A stretch of DNA of 64,000 nt from Amanita rubescens (taxonomy: Eukaryota; Basidiomycota; Agaricomycetes; Agaricales; Amanitaceae): contig WION01000124.1 of NCBI GenBank assembly GCA_015039365.1, positions 62,001-126,000 on the forward strand, given 5' to 3'. The notes under the pieces were generated by a model, which worked only from the letters and a program-made list of their open reading frames with translations, was not told where the DNA came from and ran no database searches. A program made the position numbers and the translations under genes. Position 1 is the first letter of the stretch, and the number at the start of each line of letters is the position of its first letter. Shown here one piece after another: positions 43,201 through 53,347 of this stretch.

Positions 43201-44930
43201 ATGTACAACATCGCCACTGATGGACAACAGCCCAATGGACTATTTGCTTCTGCTTATGGTACAGAGTTGCAGGCGCAAGCAACCAGACTAACACTCTTTT
43301 GGTTTCTGCCAATTCCTCTGCCACGACTGGGTCCGTAGGATCGGTTGGCTTTGAATCGTCCTAGTGTACGGGTATACTGGTCGTTCTAAGAGCGATTAGA
43401 ACTAATTTCACTGTCACAGACACTAAGTACATTAATTGTTTTTTATAACACAGCGTAATTAACGAATAGTTTTCCTGATGCCCGTACCCTGACAGTACCC
43501 CGGGTCATACCGCCGCTACCCAGGCGGGTTGGCGGTACTTGTGCTATTGCCTAGGTGTTTCTACAAATTTACGAAGCGGATTGTCCTGTGCTGCATGCAT
43601 ATGAACAATTATGAATATATGTATATGATCCAACATACGCACCTGCCACCTGGGGATCTGCCGAATGTGATATCTCCTCCAGCTACATTGAAGTTGCTAT
43701 TGGATATATGTACACCACTGGCGCTCTGAAACAAACTTGGTGCATTCTAGAACAGATAAAAAATTGTTAGCAGCGAGGTCGAATGGATTGAAAAGCATAA
43801 TCAACCTTGGGCTCAGCCTCCACATCTTTATCGACGTATGGTGACACAAGGCCCAGAATCTGAGTCAAGAGAACGAAAGATCGGTGAAGAACTTTCATTG
43901 GTCAGACGAAGGTGAATGGGGGGGGGGGACAGGAGACATGAAACGGTAAGATATAGTGCTGGCCTGGTCTTGCTTTCATGCGGAGGGAATGAGGTAACCT
44001 CGTGCTTGATTTACAATCTGAGCATGGCACGACGGCTCGAGTCGGATATGAACATACACTGTGGTCACATCAGCGCTAGCAAACCCTGTTTCACTGCACG
44101 CCTGGGAGAGGGTGAAAAAGCATAGATATAGAGCTTTCCCGTCTGACATTCACGTGGATAAAGCCATGCGCTTGATCGGCAACAGCATCTCTACTTGCGA
44201 TATGAACGTCATCCATCCTCGAATCGTGTGTAAGATCATGTGAGTGAAGGTGCCTCGTAAGACCCTCAACCTAAAGGTTGCGGGAATTAGTAAAGTCCAG
44301 TTTTTGAACCGACGAACTCATCGCACTCCGTTTCTAAACCTAATCAGTAACAACCCCTTATTTGACGAAGGAGTACGTTCAACTCTTCCGAATCCCTTTT
44401 CCGTCTGCAGCCTCCCTGATACCCACCGAAGTTGAAGAATGGTCAACGTGGGACGGATCTGGGAAACACCCTGCGGCTATACGACCCTTCTTTCCCTGGC
44501 TCCGTCGATCGCACCTCTTGCCTACAGTATCCTTTAGGACCACAGGTAAATGATCAACCGCAACTTCGACCACCGGAGTCGTCAGTGCATCCTTACTCCC
44601 TTTTTTCATCCGTTTTCCTCCCTTCGTTTTCGCCTGTTCCTTACTCCTCGACGACGCATACGGCTGCGCCTCGCTGATCTGTTAACGAAGGAGACGCGTA
44701 TCGCATAAAATGCGTCGATTTATGGATTTAAGTCCGGTTTATAAGATGCTATAGCGTGAATTCCGTACCAACGCGAACCGGCGCTGATGCATAGAAGTGT
44801 CCAGAGCCTTGACACTATTCACAACACATATACTTACAAATATGCAGCATGCCACTGTGATGTGCATTCCCTTTTCAATAAATATAGTCGCGAATTTTTT
44901 GCACTGCTTGGTCAGAAAGCTCGCAGTTTG
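43201..44930. other. Gene-poor region
   Basis: About 1.7 kb with only short frames and an 11-base G run near 43918-43928. I recognise no gene, element end or RNA. Confidence 0.45.
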
Positions 44931-45020
44931 ATCGGAGGAGGAAGTTTATTGTTTTTCTAGCATTATTGGAGTCACTTTCGTGGAACTCAATCTCCGGCTC
45001 CTTTAATGCGAGGGTCCATC
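44930..45020 (-). pseudogene. Antisense F-box gene scrap upstream of copy 3
   Basis: The reverse complement of this stretch matches the F-box coding region around residues 305-330 (AAGGAGCTGGAGATTGAGTT through CTCCTCCGATCAAACTGCGA). It lies in opposite orientation to F-box copy 3, about 420 bp before its start codon. It is too short and diverged to be coding. Confidence 0.75.
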
Positions 45021-45059
45021 TCTTGACCTATCATGGAAGCCATCTCAAATTGAATAAGA

Positions 45060-45240
45060 TATACTCAACCTAGCCGAAATGGTTGAGAACAGAGCGATCA
45101 AAGTAATAAGCCAAATAGCGTAAATTAGACGCTGGAGCGTTCAGGTCAATAACTTGGCCGAGCATCGTTCTTCATCACGGAAGGAAACTTTGTTCGATTA
45201 CCATCGAAGGTGACGTCCGACTCCGCTGCTCGTCAGACGA
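45060..45240 (+). repeat. Shared upstream block of F-box copies 3 and 4
   Basis: The string ACAGAGCGATCAAAGTAATA and about 120 bp after it (up to TGTTCGATTACCATC) recur at about 47468-47600 before F-box copy 4. The block follows an antisense F-box scrap in both places, so scrap and block were duplicated together. Confidence 0.75.
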
Positions 45241-45432
45241 TGACAGACGTGAACAGGAACTCGCGAGCTGAGCACGAACTCGGTCAATAATTAATAATCA
45301 TTGGGCTCGTTCAAGTTCAAGTCGAACCATCATATGCATCACAACTACAGTGTCACAGTGTAAGGTTTAGTTTAGGCGTTCTTTATACGTGTCAATCTGA
45401 ACTCAAGCTTCTCGTGCAGTTATCACTGAATC

Positions 45433-46851
45433 ATGCCAGCATCAACGGGCCCCATACCCGTAGAAATTATACGCGAAATCCTTTCACATTTATCTTCACC
45501 TTTGCGACTTCTGGAACCACACGAGTTCCCGTGGTACCTTGGCCAAATTTGCTCCAAATGGAGAGCTATTTTTTTGTCAATGCAGGCCTACTTCTGGAAT
45601 GAAATCGAGATGGAGCGTCCTGAAGACAGGGAAACCCCATTACAGTGGATATACTCTATGAATGATCCTAAGCCGGAGCTGCCCCGTAATCGACGACCGG
45701 ATTCCTCACGTACTATGACGATATTAGCATTTTTTCTCGATGTCGCACGCGGGGCACCGTTCTCCTTCACCCTATACAAGGAGGATTCTTACTACAGCGA
45801 CCAAGAAGTTTCCTGCGTGCAGCTCGTTCTTCCAAAACTCATGGATTATTCAATGCAATGGGAAAATGTATCAATGCGACTGCGGCTACCAGAGTTTTTA
45901 CTACTCCGTAGCGTCAAAAGCCGCCTTCCATTGTTACAAAGCTTGGAGCTCGTTATACCGTATCGTCACGAAATGGAAGAAGACAACCACGAGGTCACTT
46001 TACTTCCTCAAATGGGGGACATTTTCGAGGACGCGCCCCTTCTACAGCATATCGAACTTCTTTGTCTTGAGGACGCAGCATGGAAGTTCAACTGGGCTTC
46101 ACTGACAAGTCTTCACCTTCGTTACTCAGACAGTCCTCAGACCATCATCACTACCCTTCAACAGACCATTAATCTGGAGGCACTCGATATTGAGAGCACA
46201 AATTTTGATCCCGACCCTACACACGTGAATGCTAAAACCATTAAGCTTCCATACCTGGAATATCTGTCCATTGAAGGGGTGTTTCTCCTAACCATCCTAG
46301 AAACCCCTGCATTAAAGGAGCTGGAGATTGCGTTCGACGCCGGTGGCTCCAATGATGCTAGGACAGCAATAAACTTCTTCCTCCGATCGAACTGCGAGCT
46401 CTCTGTGCTGTCATTAGAGAATCTCGAATTATGGGCTCATAAACAGGTTTTGTTGCACACGCCGGATCTTGAGGAATTGACACTGAGTCATGACGAATTT
46501 CTCGTTGAAGTGGTTAAGTGGCTTGCTGGATCAACCACAGACGCAGCCCAGGCACGAGAACTGCCTTTACAAAGCTTAAATTCATTATCCCTTTGCAGTT
46601 ACTCGAACATCAACAACAGTCACCTCCAAGCAGTGCAAGAAATGATCAAAAGTCGCCATTCCACGGTTGACGCCAGCATCAAACGCCTACAGGAACTGGA
46701 CATAGAGACGGATGGAGCGTGGGTTGGGTCATCTAGAGTGTTGGAGAGTCTGGAATCATTGTGTGAGGAGGAGGAGATTGACTTTGAATTCTTCAGCCGC
46801 TGGGGCTGGGATCCAGTGCTCCACAAAGCGCATGTATTTCTGCCAGATTGA
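45433..46851 (+). CDS. F-box-like protein, copy 3, 472 residues
   Basis: Intact single-exon gene. Starts MPASTGPIPVEIIREILSHL, with GQICSKWRAIFLSMQAYFWN completing the F-box-like domain, then the same leucine-rich array as copy 2 (HIELLCLEDAAWKFNWASLT, NLEALDIESTNFDPDPTHVN, LPYLEYLSIEGVFLLTILET). The C-terminus (WDPVLHKAHVFLPD) differs from copies 2 and 4. Substitutions against the others are spread over the gene and the frame is open throughout, which suggests selection. Its 3' flank is like that of copy 1, so copies 1 and 3 form one lineage and copies 2 and 4 another. Confidence 0.85.
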   Translation: MPASTGPIPVEIIREILSHLSSPLRLLEPHEFPWYLGQICSKWRAIFLSMQAYFWNEIEMERPEDRETPLQWIYSMNDPKPELPRNRRPDSSRTMTILAFFLDVARGAPFSFTLYKEDSYYSDQEVSCVQLVLPKLMDYSMQWENVSMRLRLPEFLLLRSVKSRLPLLQSLELVIPYRHEMEEDNHEVTLLPQMGDIFEDAPLLQHIELLCLEDAAWKFNWASLTSLHLRYSDSPQTIITTLQQTINLEALDIESTNFDPDPTHVNAKTIKLPYLEYLSIEGVFLLTILETPALKELEIAFDAGGSNDARTAINFFLRSNCELSVLSLENLELWAHKQVLLHTPDLEELTLSHDEFLVEVVKWLAGSTTDAAQARELPLQSLNSLSLCSYSNINNSHLQAVQEMIKSRHSTVDASIKRLQELDIETDGAWVGSSRVLESLESLCEEEEIDFEFFSRWGWDPVLHKAHVFLPD

Positions 46852-46971
46852 ATGGGATCTCTATGCACCCATTACCTCATTCTCAAGCTCGAATTTAAAA
46901 AGTTTCCAACGCTGAGGAACGTATATATAGTAACAGCCTGCCACTCAGCTTGGGCGTCGCGCCGCCGCGCC

Positions 46972-46989
46972 TCGTCGTCGTCGTCGTCG
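46972..46989 (+). repeat. (TCG)6 microsatellite
   Basis: Six TCG units in the 3' flank of F-box copy 3; absent from the corresponding flank of copy 1. Confidence 0.85.
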
Positions 46990-47261
46990 CCACGAGGTCC
47001 TGTCTAGCGCGTTGACGTGGATTGTGACCACAAACCATGGGATTGGTGGTCGGGGATCAATGCGCACACATCTGCATACCCCAAACTTCATTCAAAACAA
47101 ATGGGTACTTATGGTGATGACAATGCTACTACGGCACAGTAGTAAAGGGTGTGAGCGGCAAAATGGGGTCAGGACTCAGGGCCGAGAGGCGCAGTACGCA
47201 CGTGAGGTAACGTTGAGTTGGATAGAGCGTGCATCAGTCGAGCTGTCAGAGCAGAAAAGGC

Positions 47262-47437
47262 CGTATTTGATCCAGCAAGCCATTTAACCACTTTGACGAG
47301 TGAACCAGTGACAATTTCCTCAAGATCCGGTGAAGCTCTTCATGATGCATGAGCCCGCAATTCGAGATGCTTTAATGATAGCACAGAGAGCTCGCAGTTC
47401 GATCAGAGGAGGAAGTCTATCGTTTTCCCCAGCTGCT
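47262..47437 (-). pseudogene. Antisense F-box gene scrap upstream of copy 4
   Basis: The reverse complement matches F-box coding sequence from about residue 305 to 385, with small internal deletions: the strings GATCCAGCAAGCCA, ATTTCCTCAAGATCCGG and AGAGAGCTCGCAGTTCGATC are antisense counterparts of exon sequence. It lies about 340 bp before the start codon of copy 4, inverted relative to it. Confidence 0.85.
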
Positions 47438-47776
47438 GCTGCTTAGGAGCTTGGTGAAGTGTTTGATAACAGAGCGATCAAAGTAATAAGCCAAATCATA
47501 GCGTAGATTAGACGCTGGAGGTTCAGGTCAATAACTTGGCAGAGCATTGTTCTTCACTATGGAAGGAAACTTTGTTCGATTGTCATCATCGTCAACGAGC
47601 AGCAGGAACTCGGAATTTACCGAGCTGAGCACGAACTCAGTCAATTGTATTGAATGGGCTCATTCAAGTTATGAAGTCGAACCATCGCAACTACAGCGGC
47701 GCAGTGTAAGATTTCGCTTAGTTTATACGTGTCCAACAATCTGAACTCAAGCTTCTCGTGCAGTTATCGCTGAGCC

Positions 47777-49207
47777 ATGGCATCAACGGGCCCCATACCC
47801 GCAGATATTATACGCGAGATCTTTTTGCACTTATCTTCACCTTTGCGACTTCTGGAACCACACGAATTCCCGTGGTACCTTGGCCAAATTTGCTCCAAAT
47901 GGAGAGCTATATTTTTTTCAATGCAGGCCTATTTCTGGAATGAAATCGAGATGGAGCGTCCTGAGGATAAGGAAACCCGACCATGGATCAGGTCATACTC
48001 TCCGAATGATCCTAAGCCGGAGCTTCCCCGTACTCTACGACCGGACTCCGCGCGTACCATGGCGATATTAGCATTTTTTCTCGATGTCGCACACGGGGCT
48101 CCGTTCTCCTTCACCTTATACGAGAAGAAATCTTACTACAGCGATCAAGAAGTCTCCTGCGTCGAGCTCGTTCTTTCGAAACTCATAGATCATTCAACGC
48201 AATGGGAAAATGTATCAATGCAACTGCGGCTACCAGAGTTTTTACTACTCCGTAGCGTCAAAAGTCGTCTTCCATTGTTACAACGCTTGGAGCTCATTCT
48301 ACCGTATCGTCACGAGATGGAAAGAGCCAACCACGATGTCACTTTACTTCCTCAAATGGGGGACATTTTCGAGGACGCGCCCCTTCTAACAGATATCCAA
48401 CTTCTCCATCTTGAGGACGCGGCATGGAAGTTCAACTGGGCTTCACTAACAAGTATTCACCTTCGTTCCTCAGACAGTCCTCAGACCATCATCGCTACCC
48501 TTCAACAGACAGTTAATCTGGAGGCACTCAATATTGGCAGCACCATTTTTGATCCCGACCTTGCACATATGAATGCTAAAACCATTAAGCTTCCATGCCT
48601 GGAATGTCTGTGCATTGAAGGGGCGTTTCTCCTAACCATCCTAGAAACCCCTGCATTGAAGAAGCTGGAGATTGAGTTCGAAGAGAGCGACCCCAATAAT
48701 GCTAGGAAAACAATAGACTTCCTCCTCCGATCGAACTGCGAGCTCTCCGTGCTGTCATTAAAGCATCTCGCATTACGGGCTCATAAAGAGGTTTTGTTGC
48801 ACACACCGGATCTTGAGGAATTGATACTGGCTCACGACGAATTTCTCGTCGAAGTGGTTAAATGGCTTGCTGGATCAACCACAGACGCAGCCCAGCCACG
48901 AGAACCACCTCTACGAAATTTAAATTCGTTATCCCTTTACAGTTACTCAAGCATCAACAACCGTCACCTCCAAGCAGTGCAAAAAATGATCAAAAGTCGC
49001 CATTCCACGGTTGACACCGGCATCGAACGCCTACAAGAACTGGACATAGAGACGAATGTAATGTGGGTTGGGTCGTCTAGTGTGTTGGAAAGTCTGGAAT
49101 TATTGTGCGAGAAGGAGGAGGTTGACTTTGAATTCACCAGCTGGGATCCCAAGCCCCCCGAAACGCTTGTATTTTTACCTATTTCTGCCAAAGTTCGGCG
49201 ATTTTGA
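47777..49207 (+). CDS. F-box-like protein, copy 4, 476 residues
   Basis: Intact single-exon paralogue. MASTGPIPADIIREIFLHLS and GQICSKWRAIFFSMQAYFWN form the F-box-like domain, followed by the leucine-rich array (DIQLLHLEDAAWKFNWASLT, NLEALNIGSTIFDPDLAHMN, LPCLECLCIEGAFLLTILET). Its last residues (VFLPISAKVRRF) come from a shifted frame relative to copy 1, where the same DNA reads EFGDFEQD, so the C-terminus was changed by a small indel. It is followed at 185 bp by the intact glutaredoxin gene on the same strand; this pair is the likely source of the copy 2 plus broken glutaredoxin segment at 27.5-29.4 kb. Confidence 0.85.
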   Translation: MASTGPIPADIIREIFLHLSSPLRLLEPHEFPWYLGQICSKWRAIFFSMQAYFWNEIEMERPEDKETRPWIRSYSPNDPKPELPRTLRPDSARTMAILAFFLDVAHGAPFSFTLYEKKSYYSDQEVSCVELVLSKLIDHSTQWENVSMQLRLPEFLLLRSVKSRLPLLQRLELILPYRHEMERANHDVTLLPQMGDIFEDAPLLTDIQLLHLEDAAWKFNWASLTSIHLRSSDSPQTIIATLQQTVNLEALNIGSTIFDPDLAHMNAKTIKLPCLECLCIEGAFLLTILETPALKKLEIEFEESDPNNARKTIDFLLRSNCELSVLSLKHLALRAHKEVLLHTPDLEELILAHDEFLVEVVKWLAGSTTDAAQPREPPLRNLNSLSLYSYSSINNRHLQAVQKMIKSRHSTVDTGIERLQELDIETNVMWVGSSSVLESLELLCEKEEVDFEFTSWDPKPPETLVFLPISAKVRRF

Positions 49208-49391
49208 ACAGGATTGAATGCATTCTCCAGACGTTCATTACCTCATTCTCAAGCTCGAATTTAGATTTCCAACGCTGAGGAACATAACAGCCTGGCGGGC
49301 GTAGTACCGTGTAAGACAAGTTGACGGTTAATTAAGTGATTACGTAACCGTGAGCACTTGAGGTCGTTCCGTCATCACGCAAAAGTTTGCC

Positions 49392-49961
49392 ATGCAATCT
49401 CTATTTCTCCGATCAGCAACTCGAACTACTTTCTCCGCCCGTTGTAGACTAGGCTCTCTCCGCTTCATAACGCAGGAAGCTCGTACCAAAATTGATGGCG
49501 CGGTCAAGGCCAAACCACTCGTGCTCTTCATGAAGGGTACACCGGAACTACCACAGTGTGGTTTCTCGCGCGCGGTTGTCCAGATACTGGATTTGCACGG
49601 TGTTGCCCCGGAAAAGATGCAGTCGTATGATGTTCTTGCAGATCCAGAGCTGAGGAGTTCTATCAAGGAGTATTCGTACGTGTTTATTGTTCAGGACTTT
49701 TAAAGCGGCATAACGATGGGCTTTGGATGACAGGGAGTGGCCTACTGTTCCTCAGGTGTACGTTAATGGTGAATTTATTGGCGGGTGTGATATTGTATTG
49801 GGCAGTGCGTTGGGTCGGTTCTTTTGGGTCCTCATGCAGCTGACTCGCTTTATGTCGTACCAGTGCATCAATCAGGTGAACTAGAGGCGGTACTAGAGAA
49901 GCATGGTGTTATTCCAAAAGTTGCAGAGGAGGACTTGAAGCCAGCAAGCGCGTCCTCGTAG
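49392..49961 (+). CDS. Mitochondrial monothiol glutaredoxin (Grx5 type)
   Basis: Three exons. The first ([20 protein letters not shown]...) has an Arg/Ser/Phe-rich N-terminus like a mitochondrial targeting peptide, then [20 protein letters not shown] with the CGFS active site. An intron (GTACGT..GACAG) leads to [20 protein letters not shown], and a second intron to [16 protein letters not shown] and the end at 49961. TVP and GGCD are the glutathione-binding motifs. Grx5 passes [2Fe-2S] clusters from the mitochondrial scaffold to acceptor proteins, so this is probably the essential functional copy; the copy at 29132 is broken. Confidence 0.9.
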
Positions 49962-50774
49962 GGCTGAAGTCTGGTGACTTATAGTCAGTTATAAAATATG
50001 TTCTCTAGCGCTTGGTAACTGATGGTGTTAGGAGCAGCTTTATACAGCCTTGACTACTATGACTACCTGTTTTCATATCTAATCATTTCAACACGAACAC
50101 TGCTCAATTAAATAACAATCCCCGAGTCATACTATCTAATGAATGTAGTGGCGTTCCTATAACTCTATCTTAACCCCGTCCATCATTTACATTTCCGTTA
50201 CGATCCTCCGGTCAGTTGAGTATATTTCGGAAGATCTCGGAGGAGTTTAATAACTAAAAAGGGGAACTAGTTCACAGTTCACATAGTCATGCTGGGACGC
50301 CGGCGGTTCTATATTTCCTTCGTATGGCTATTTGTTTACCTTTTTAGATGACGCATAAGCGCTTTGCCAACATAACAGATAGCTCCACATCACGACGGGC
50401 TTTTGTCGATCTATGACGTAAGGAACTAGAATCTTTCGCTGTGTAGAGGGGTTGGGAATGCGGAAAGCCGGAATCGCGCTGAGGGACGTCAGCGAAGGTG
50501 CACGTGGTATGGGAAACTGCGGCTCAGAAGTCGGGCCGGTCCCCTGCCGATGGAAGGATAATCGCTGCAGCACAGGCTTGCTGCCCAAACCTATAGAAGG
50601 GCGGAAGAAATTTAGGGCGAAGATGGCGACGAGAAAGCGGTGGAGTGAGAGGAAGGATGAAAAAGGCGCATCCGAGTCGAAAGGCGGGGGCGCGTCGCCA
50701 ATGGATGTGCGCCCGACGAATTTATCATCCTATCGGATTATTGCGGTGCCCCGGAATGGCCGAGTATTTCGCAC
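49962..50774. other. Intergenic region
   Basis: No gene recognised. An open frame at 50452-50781 is of purine-rich composition and has no motif. The right end is the promoter of the MetX-like gene. Confidence 0.4.
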
Positions 50775-50780
50775 TATATA
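50775..50780 (+). promoter_or_regulatory. TATA-like element of the MetX-like gene
   Basis: TATATA about 40 nt before the start codon at 50819, followed by a pyrimidine-rich leader. A short leader of this kind fits a housekeeping-type promoter. Confidence 0.4.
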
Positions 50781-50818
50781 GATAAGCCGCCGCTCTCTAT
50801 CCACCGCGGTTCGTTCTG

Positions 50819-52452
50819 ATGACTGGGACTCAGTGCTACCACCACGGTCGCTTCCGCGTCGAGGGCGGTGTCCTTCCCGATGCCATAACCGCGTTTAGAA
50901 CGTACGGCGATCCAAAGAATCCATGCATCGTTTTTCCTACCTGTTATTCCGGGAAACTAGATTGTAAGTCTTTGCTTGCTAATTGGACATTGTTTGAATT
51001 TGTGTTTTTTCAGCCCAGCTTTACATGGTTGGTGAGGGAAAGGTCAGCTCGCGCCTCGCTGCTTGTTTCATGTCCTGAAATGCGATGACAGGCCCTGGAT
51101 CCTACAAAATACTTTGTGGTTACTTTTGGGCTATTCTCGAATGGCGAGGTTGGTTATTTCTACTTGAAACAAACCTGAACTGATTAGACGCGATGCTTTC
51201 CCAGTCTTCATCGCCGTCGAATACAGTAAGCTTCACTATCAGATTAAATCTTCAGCGAATTTAGCTTGTCAATTAATAAGCCAGTGCCCTATAATGGCCC
51301 GTACTTTCCCTCTGTATCTTATGCGGACAATATGTAAGCCCGATTACCAGTATCCTCACGATACGGCGAATATGATGTCCTTATAGACGTGCCCAATACG
51401 CGGTTCTTACTAAACACCTGGACATCAAGAAAGTGCATATGGTAGTCGGGTTTTCCATGGGTGGACAACAGGTATGAATAGATGCACACGTTGAGTTACT
51501 CGCCAATGACTTGTTCTGTAGGCATACCATTGGGCAGTCATGTACCCTGATTTCTTGGAAAAGTGAGCGATTTGAAGAACATTTTGTTTTGATTTACTGA
51601 GTTGATATCGTAGATACGTGGTTATATGCGGTTCGGCGCGCACGAGCGTTCACAACCAATGGTGAAGCGCATGTTGTCGCTCGTACATGTAATGATTGAC
51701 CTCTTGTCTAGCTTTTTGGAGGGCCCCAAGGCTGCACTCACCGCCTCCAAAGATTTTGAAGGCGGCCACTATAAATCAGTCCCTCAACATGGCCTTAGAG
51801 CATTTGGAAGGGTTTATAGCGCATGGGCATATGGCCAAGCCGTACGTAGATTACATATTCCCGGACCAAGTGCAATGACGTTCGCGACAGTGGTTCCGCG
51901 AGAATAAGCACCTCAAGAACGGACTGTGAGTCACTTGTCCGCATATTGACACCAACCTTGACCGCATGCATTGCAGGTACCCAGATCTCAACTCGTTCCT
52001 GCACGAATGTTGGGGAGAGAACTACATTCGGGCATGGGATGCGAACGATATGCTTACCATGTTGAATACGTGGCAAACCGGGGACGTCGCGAAGATACAC
52101 GGCGATCCTGACTTGCAAACCGCGCTAGGCAGAATCAAAGCAAAAGGACTGATTATGCCCAGCAAGACGGATCTATACTTCCCGGTACGCTTTTCCCAAA
52201 TGTTGCGTTTGAATAGACAAGGCTTATAGGCTTTCGGCAGCCCGAGGACAATGAGATCGAAGTTAAATACTTGGGGGACAAAGCGAAGCTTGTAGTTATC
52301 GACTCCATTTGGGGACACGTTGGTAAGTGCAGCCGTGCTTCCATCCGGATGTCATGATTCAATGACCTGCGGTATCAAAAGCGGGTGGCGGTGGGAATGA
52401 CCGAGACGTGGAGTTCATACGAAGCCAGATTGGGCAGTTCCTGTCCGAATGA
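50819..52452 (+). CDS. Alpha/beta hydrolase of the homoserine O-acetyltransferase (MetX)-like superfamily
   Basis: About twelve exons split by short introns join in phase from MTGTQCYHHGRFRVEGGVLP to the stop at 52452. Reading along: AFRTYGDPKNPCIVFPTCYS, QLYMVGEGKALDPTKYFVVT, FGLFSNGESSSPSNTP, YNGPYFPSVSYADNIRAQYA, the nucleophile elbow VVGFSMGGQQAYHWAVMYPD, CGSARTSVHNQCFLEGPKAA, PSKTDLYFPPED (acid) and DSIWGHVAGGGNDRD (His). The Ser-Asp-His triad is complete. At about 365 residues it is shorter than classical Met2 (near 480), and the elbow is GFSMGG rather than GGSMGG, so it belongs to the MetX-like group whose substrate is often unknown. Probably cytosolic. Confidence 0.8.
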
Positions 52453-53347
52453 TTTGTGGTTCAACTGTTGGTAAGTTAAGTAAATCAGAGCACAGGACCA
52501 GCGCTGCGGTGTTAGCTTCATTTATAGCTATGTCGACATACTTTCTGATGAATGTAAACATTTCTGTATGACAGTCACTTGACGTGACGCACATCGCCTG
52601 GTCCGTTAATTCCAGCTGGTTTTCGTCATCCTACGAATGTTATGCGGTGCCTCACGGAGGCACCTAACTGACGTTTACTTCGTCCATACTATCTCGAGTC
52701 GCGTGGCGAACCCACTACCTATTCTACAAGGTATAAGTCCGCCTTTCCTCGTCTGCCGATTACTTTATCACCGATGAACTAGTTGTCCCAGTGGTTTCTT
52801 CCGCTTCCACTGTCCAGAACCACCCTCCTCTCTCTAGTCACAAAGTGGATTCGCTCGATGGTAAGAATATACCCTGGTTGATTATATGCCGTGCATGTCG
52901 CAATGTGCGAGTCGGGAACCGAACCACAAAAAACGCAGTTTGTGTATCCGCCGTCGTTTTTTCTATCTCGGATACAATGAAAGTTGGCGGAAGAGTTAAA
53001 GTCGGAGTACCTGGTTCATTCGGTTCCCCCTTATCCCTGAAGCGAAGATTCGTACTACATGTAAAATGCCGGCGCAATCCGTACATTGCAGTAAGAACAG
53101 CCCAAGGCATCCGAGTCATTGAAAGAGAATATGCACAAATGGTTGATTGTCGTCACAGTTATTTAATTTCTCTTGTAAATGACGGTAGGTATGTATATAC
53201 GTTGGGTTTTTAGTAACGGAAACATGAAGCAATGGTATACAATGGTATACATATTATAGTACATGAACGACGTGGAACGTGTTGGGACGCAGCGATTGAT
53301 GCGATGCTTAATGACGCATCAAGTGGCGTTCTGGATGAACAACCCGA
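52453..53347. other. Intergenic region with an uncertain open frame
   Basis: A plus-strand frame at 52791-53213 begins with GTG, not ATG, and contains a GGTAAGAATA donor-like string; a TATAAG element lies about 60 bp before it. It might be a small spliced gene (FVLHVKCRRNPYIAVRTAQG), but no start codon or domain supports it. Duplicated CAATGGTATACAATGGTATA is present near 53231. Confidence 0.3.

Noticed and set aside
52791..53213. 140-codon frame as a gene
   Set aside because: It begins with GTG, has no ATG at a suitable place and no recognised domain. It is mentioned only as uncertain.
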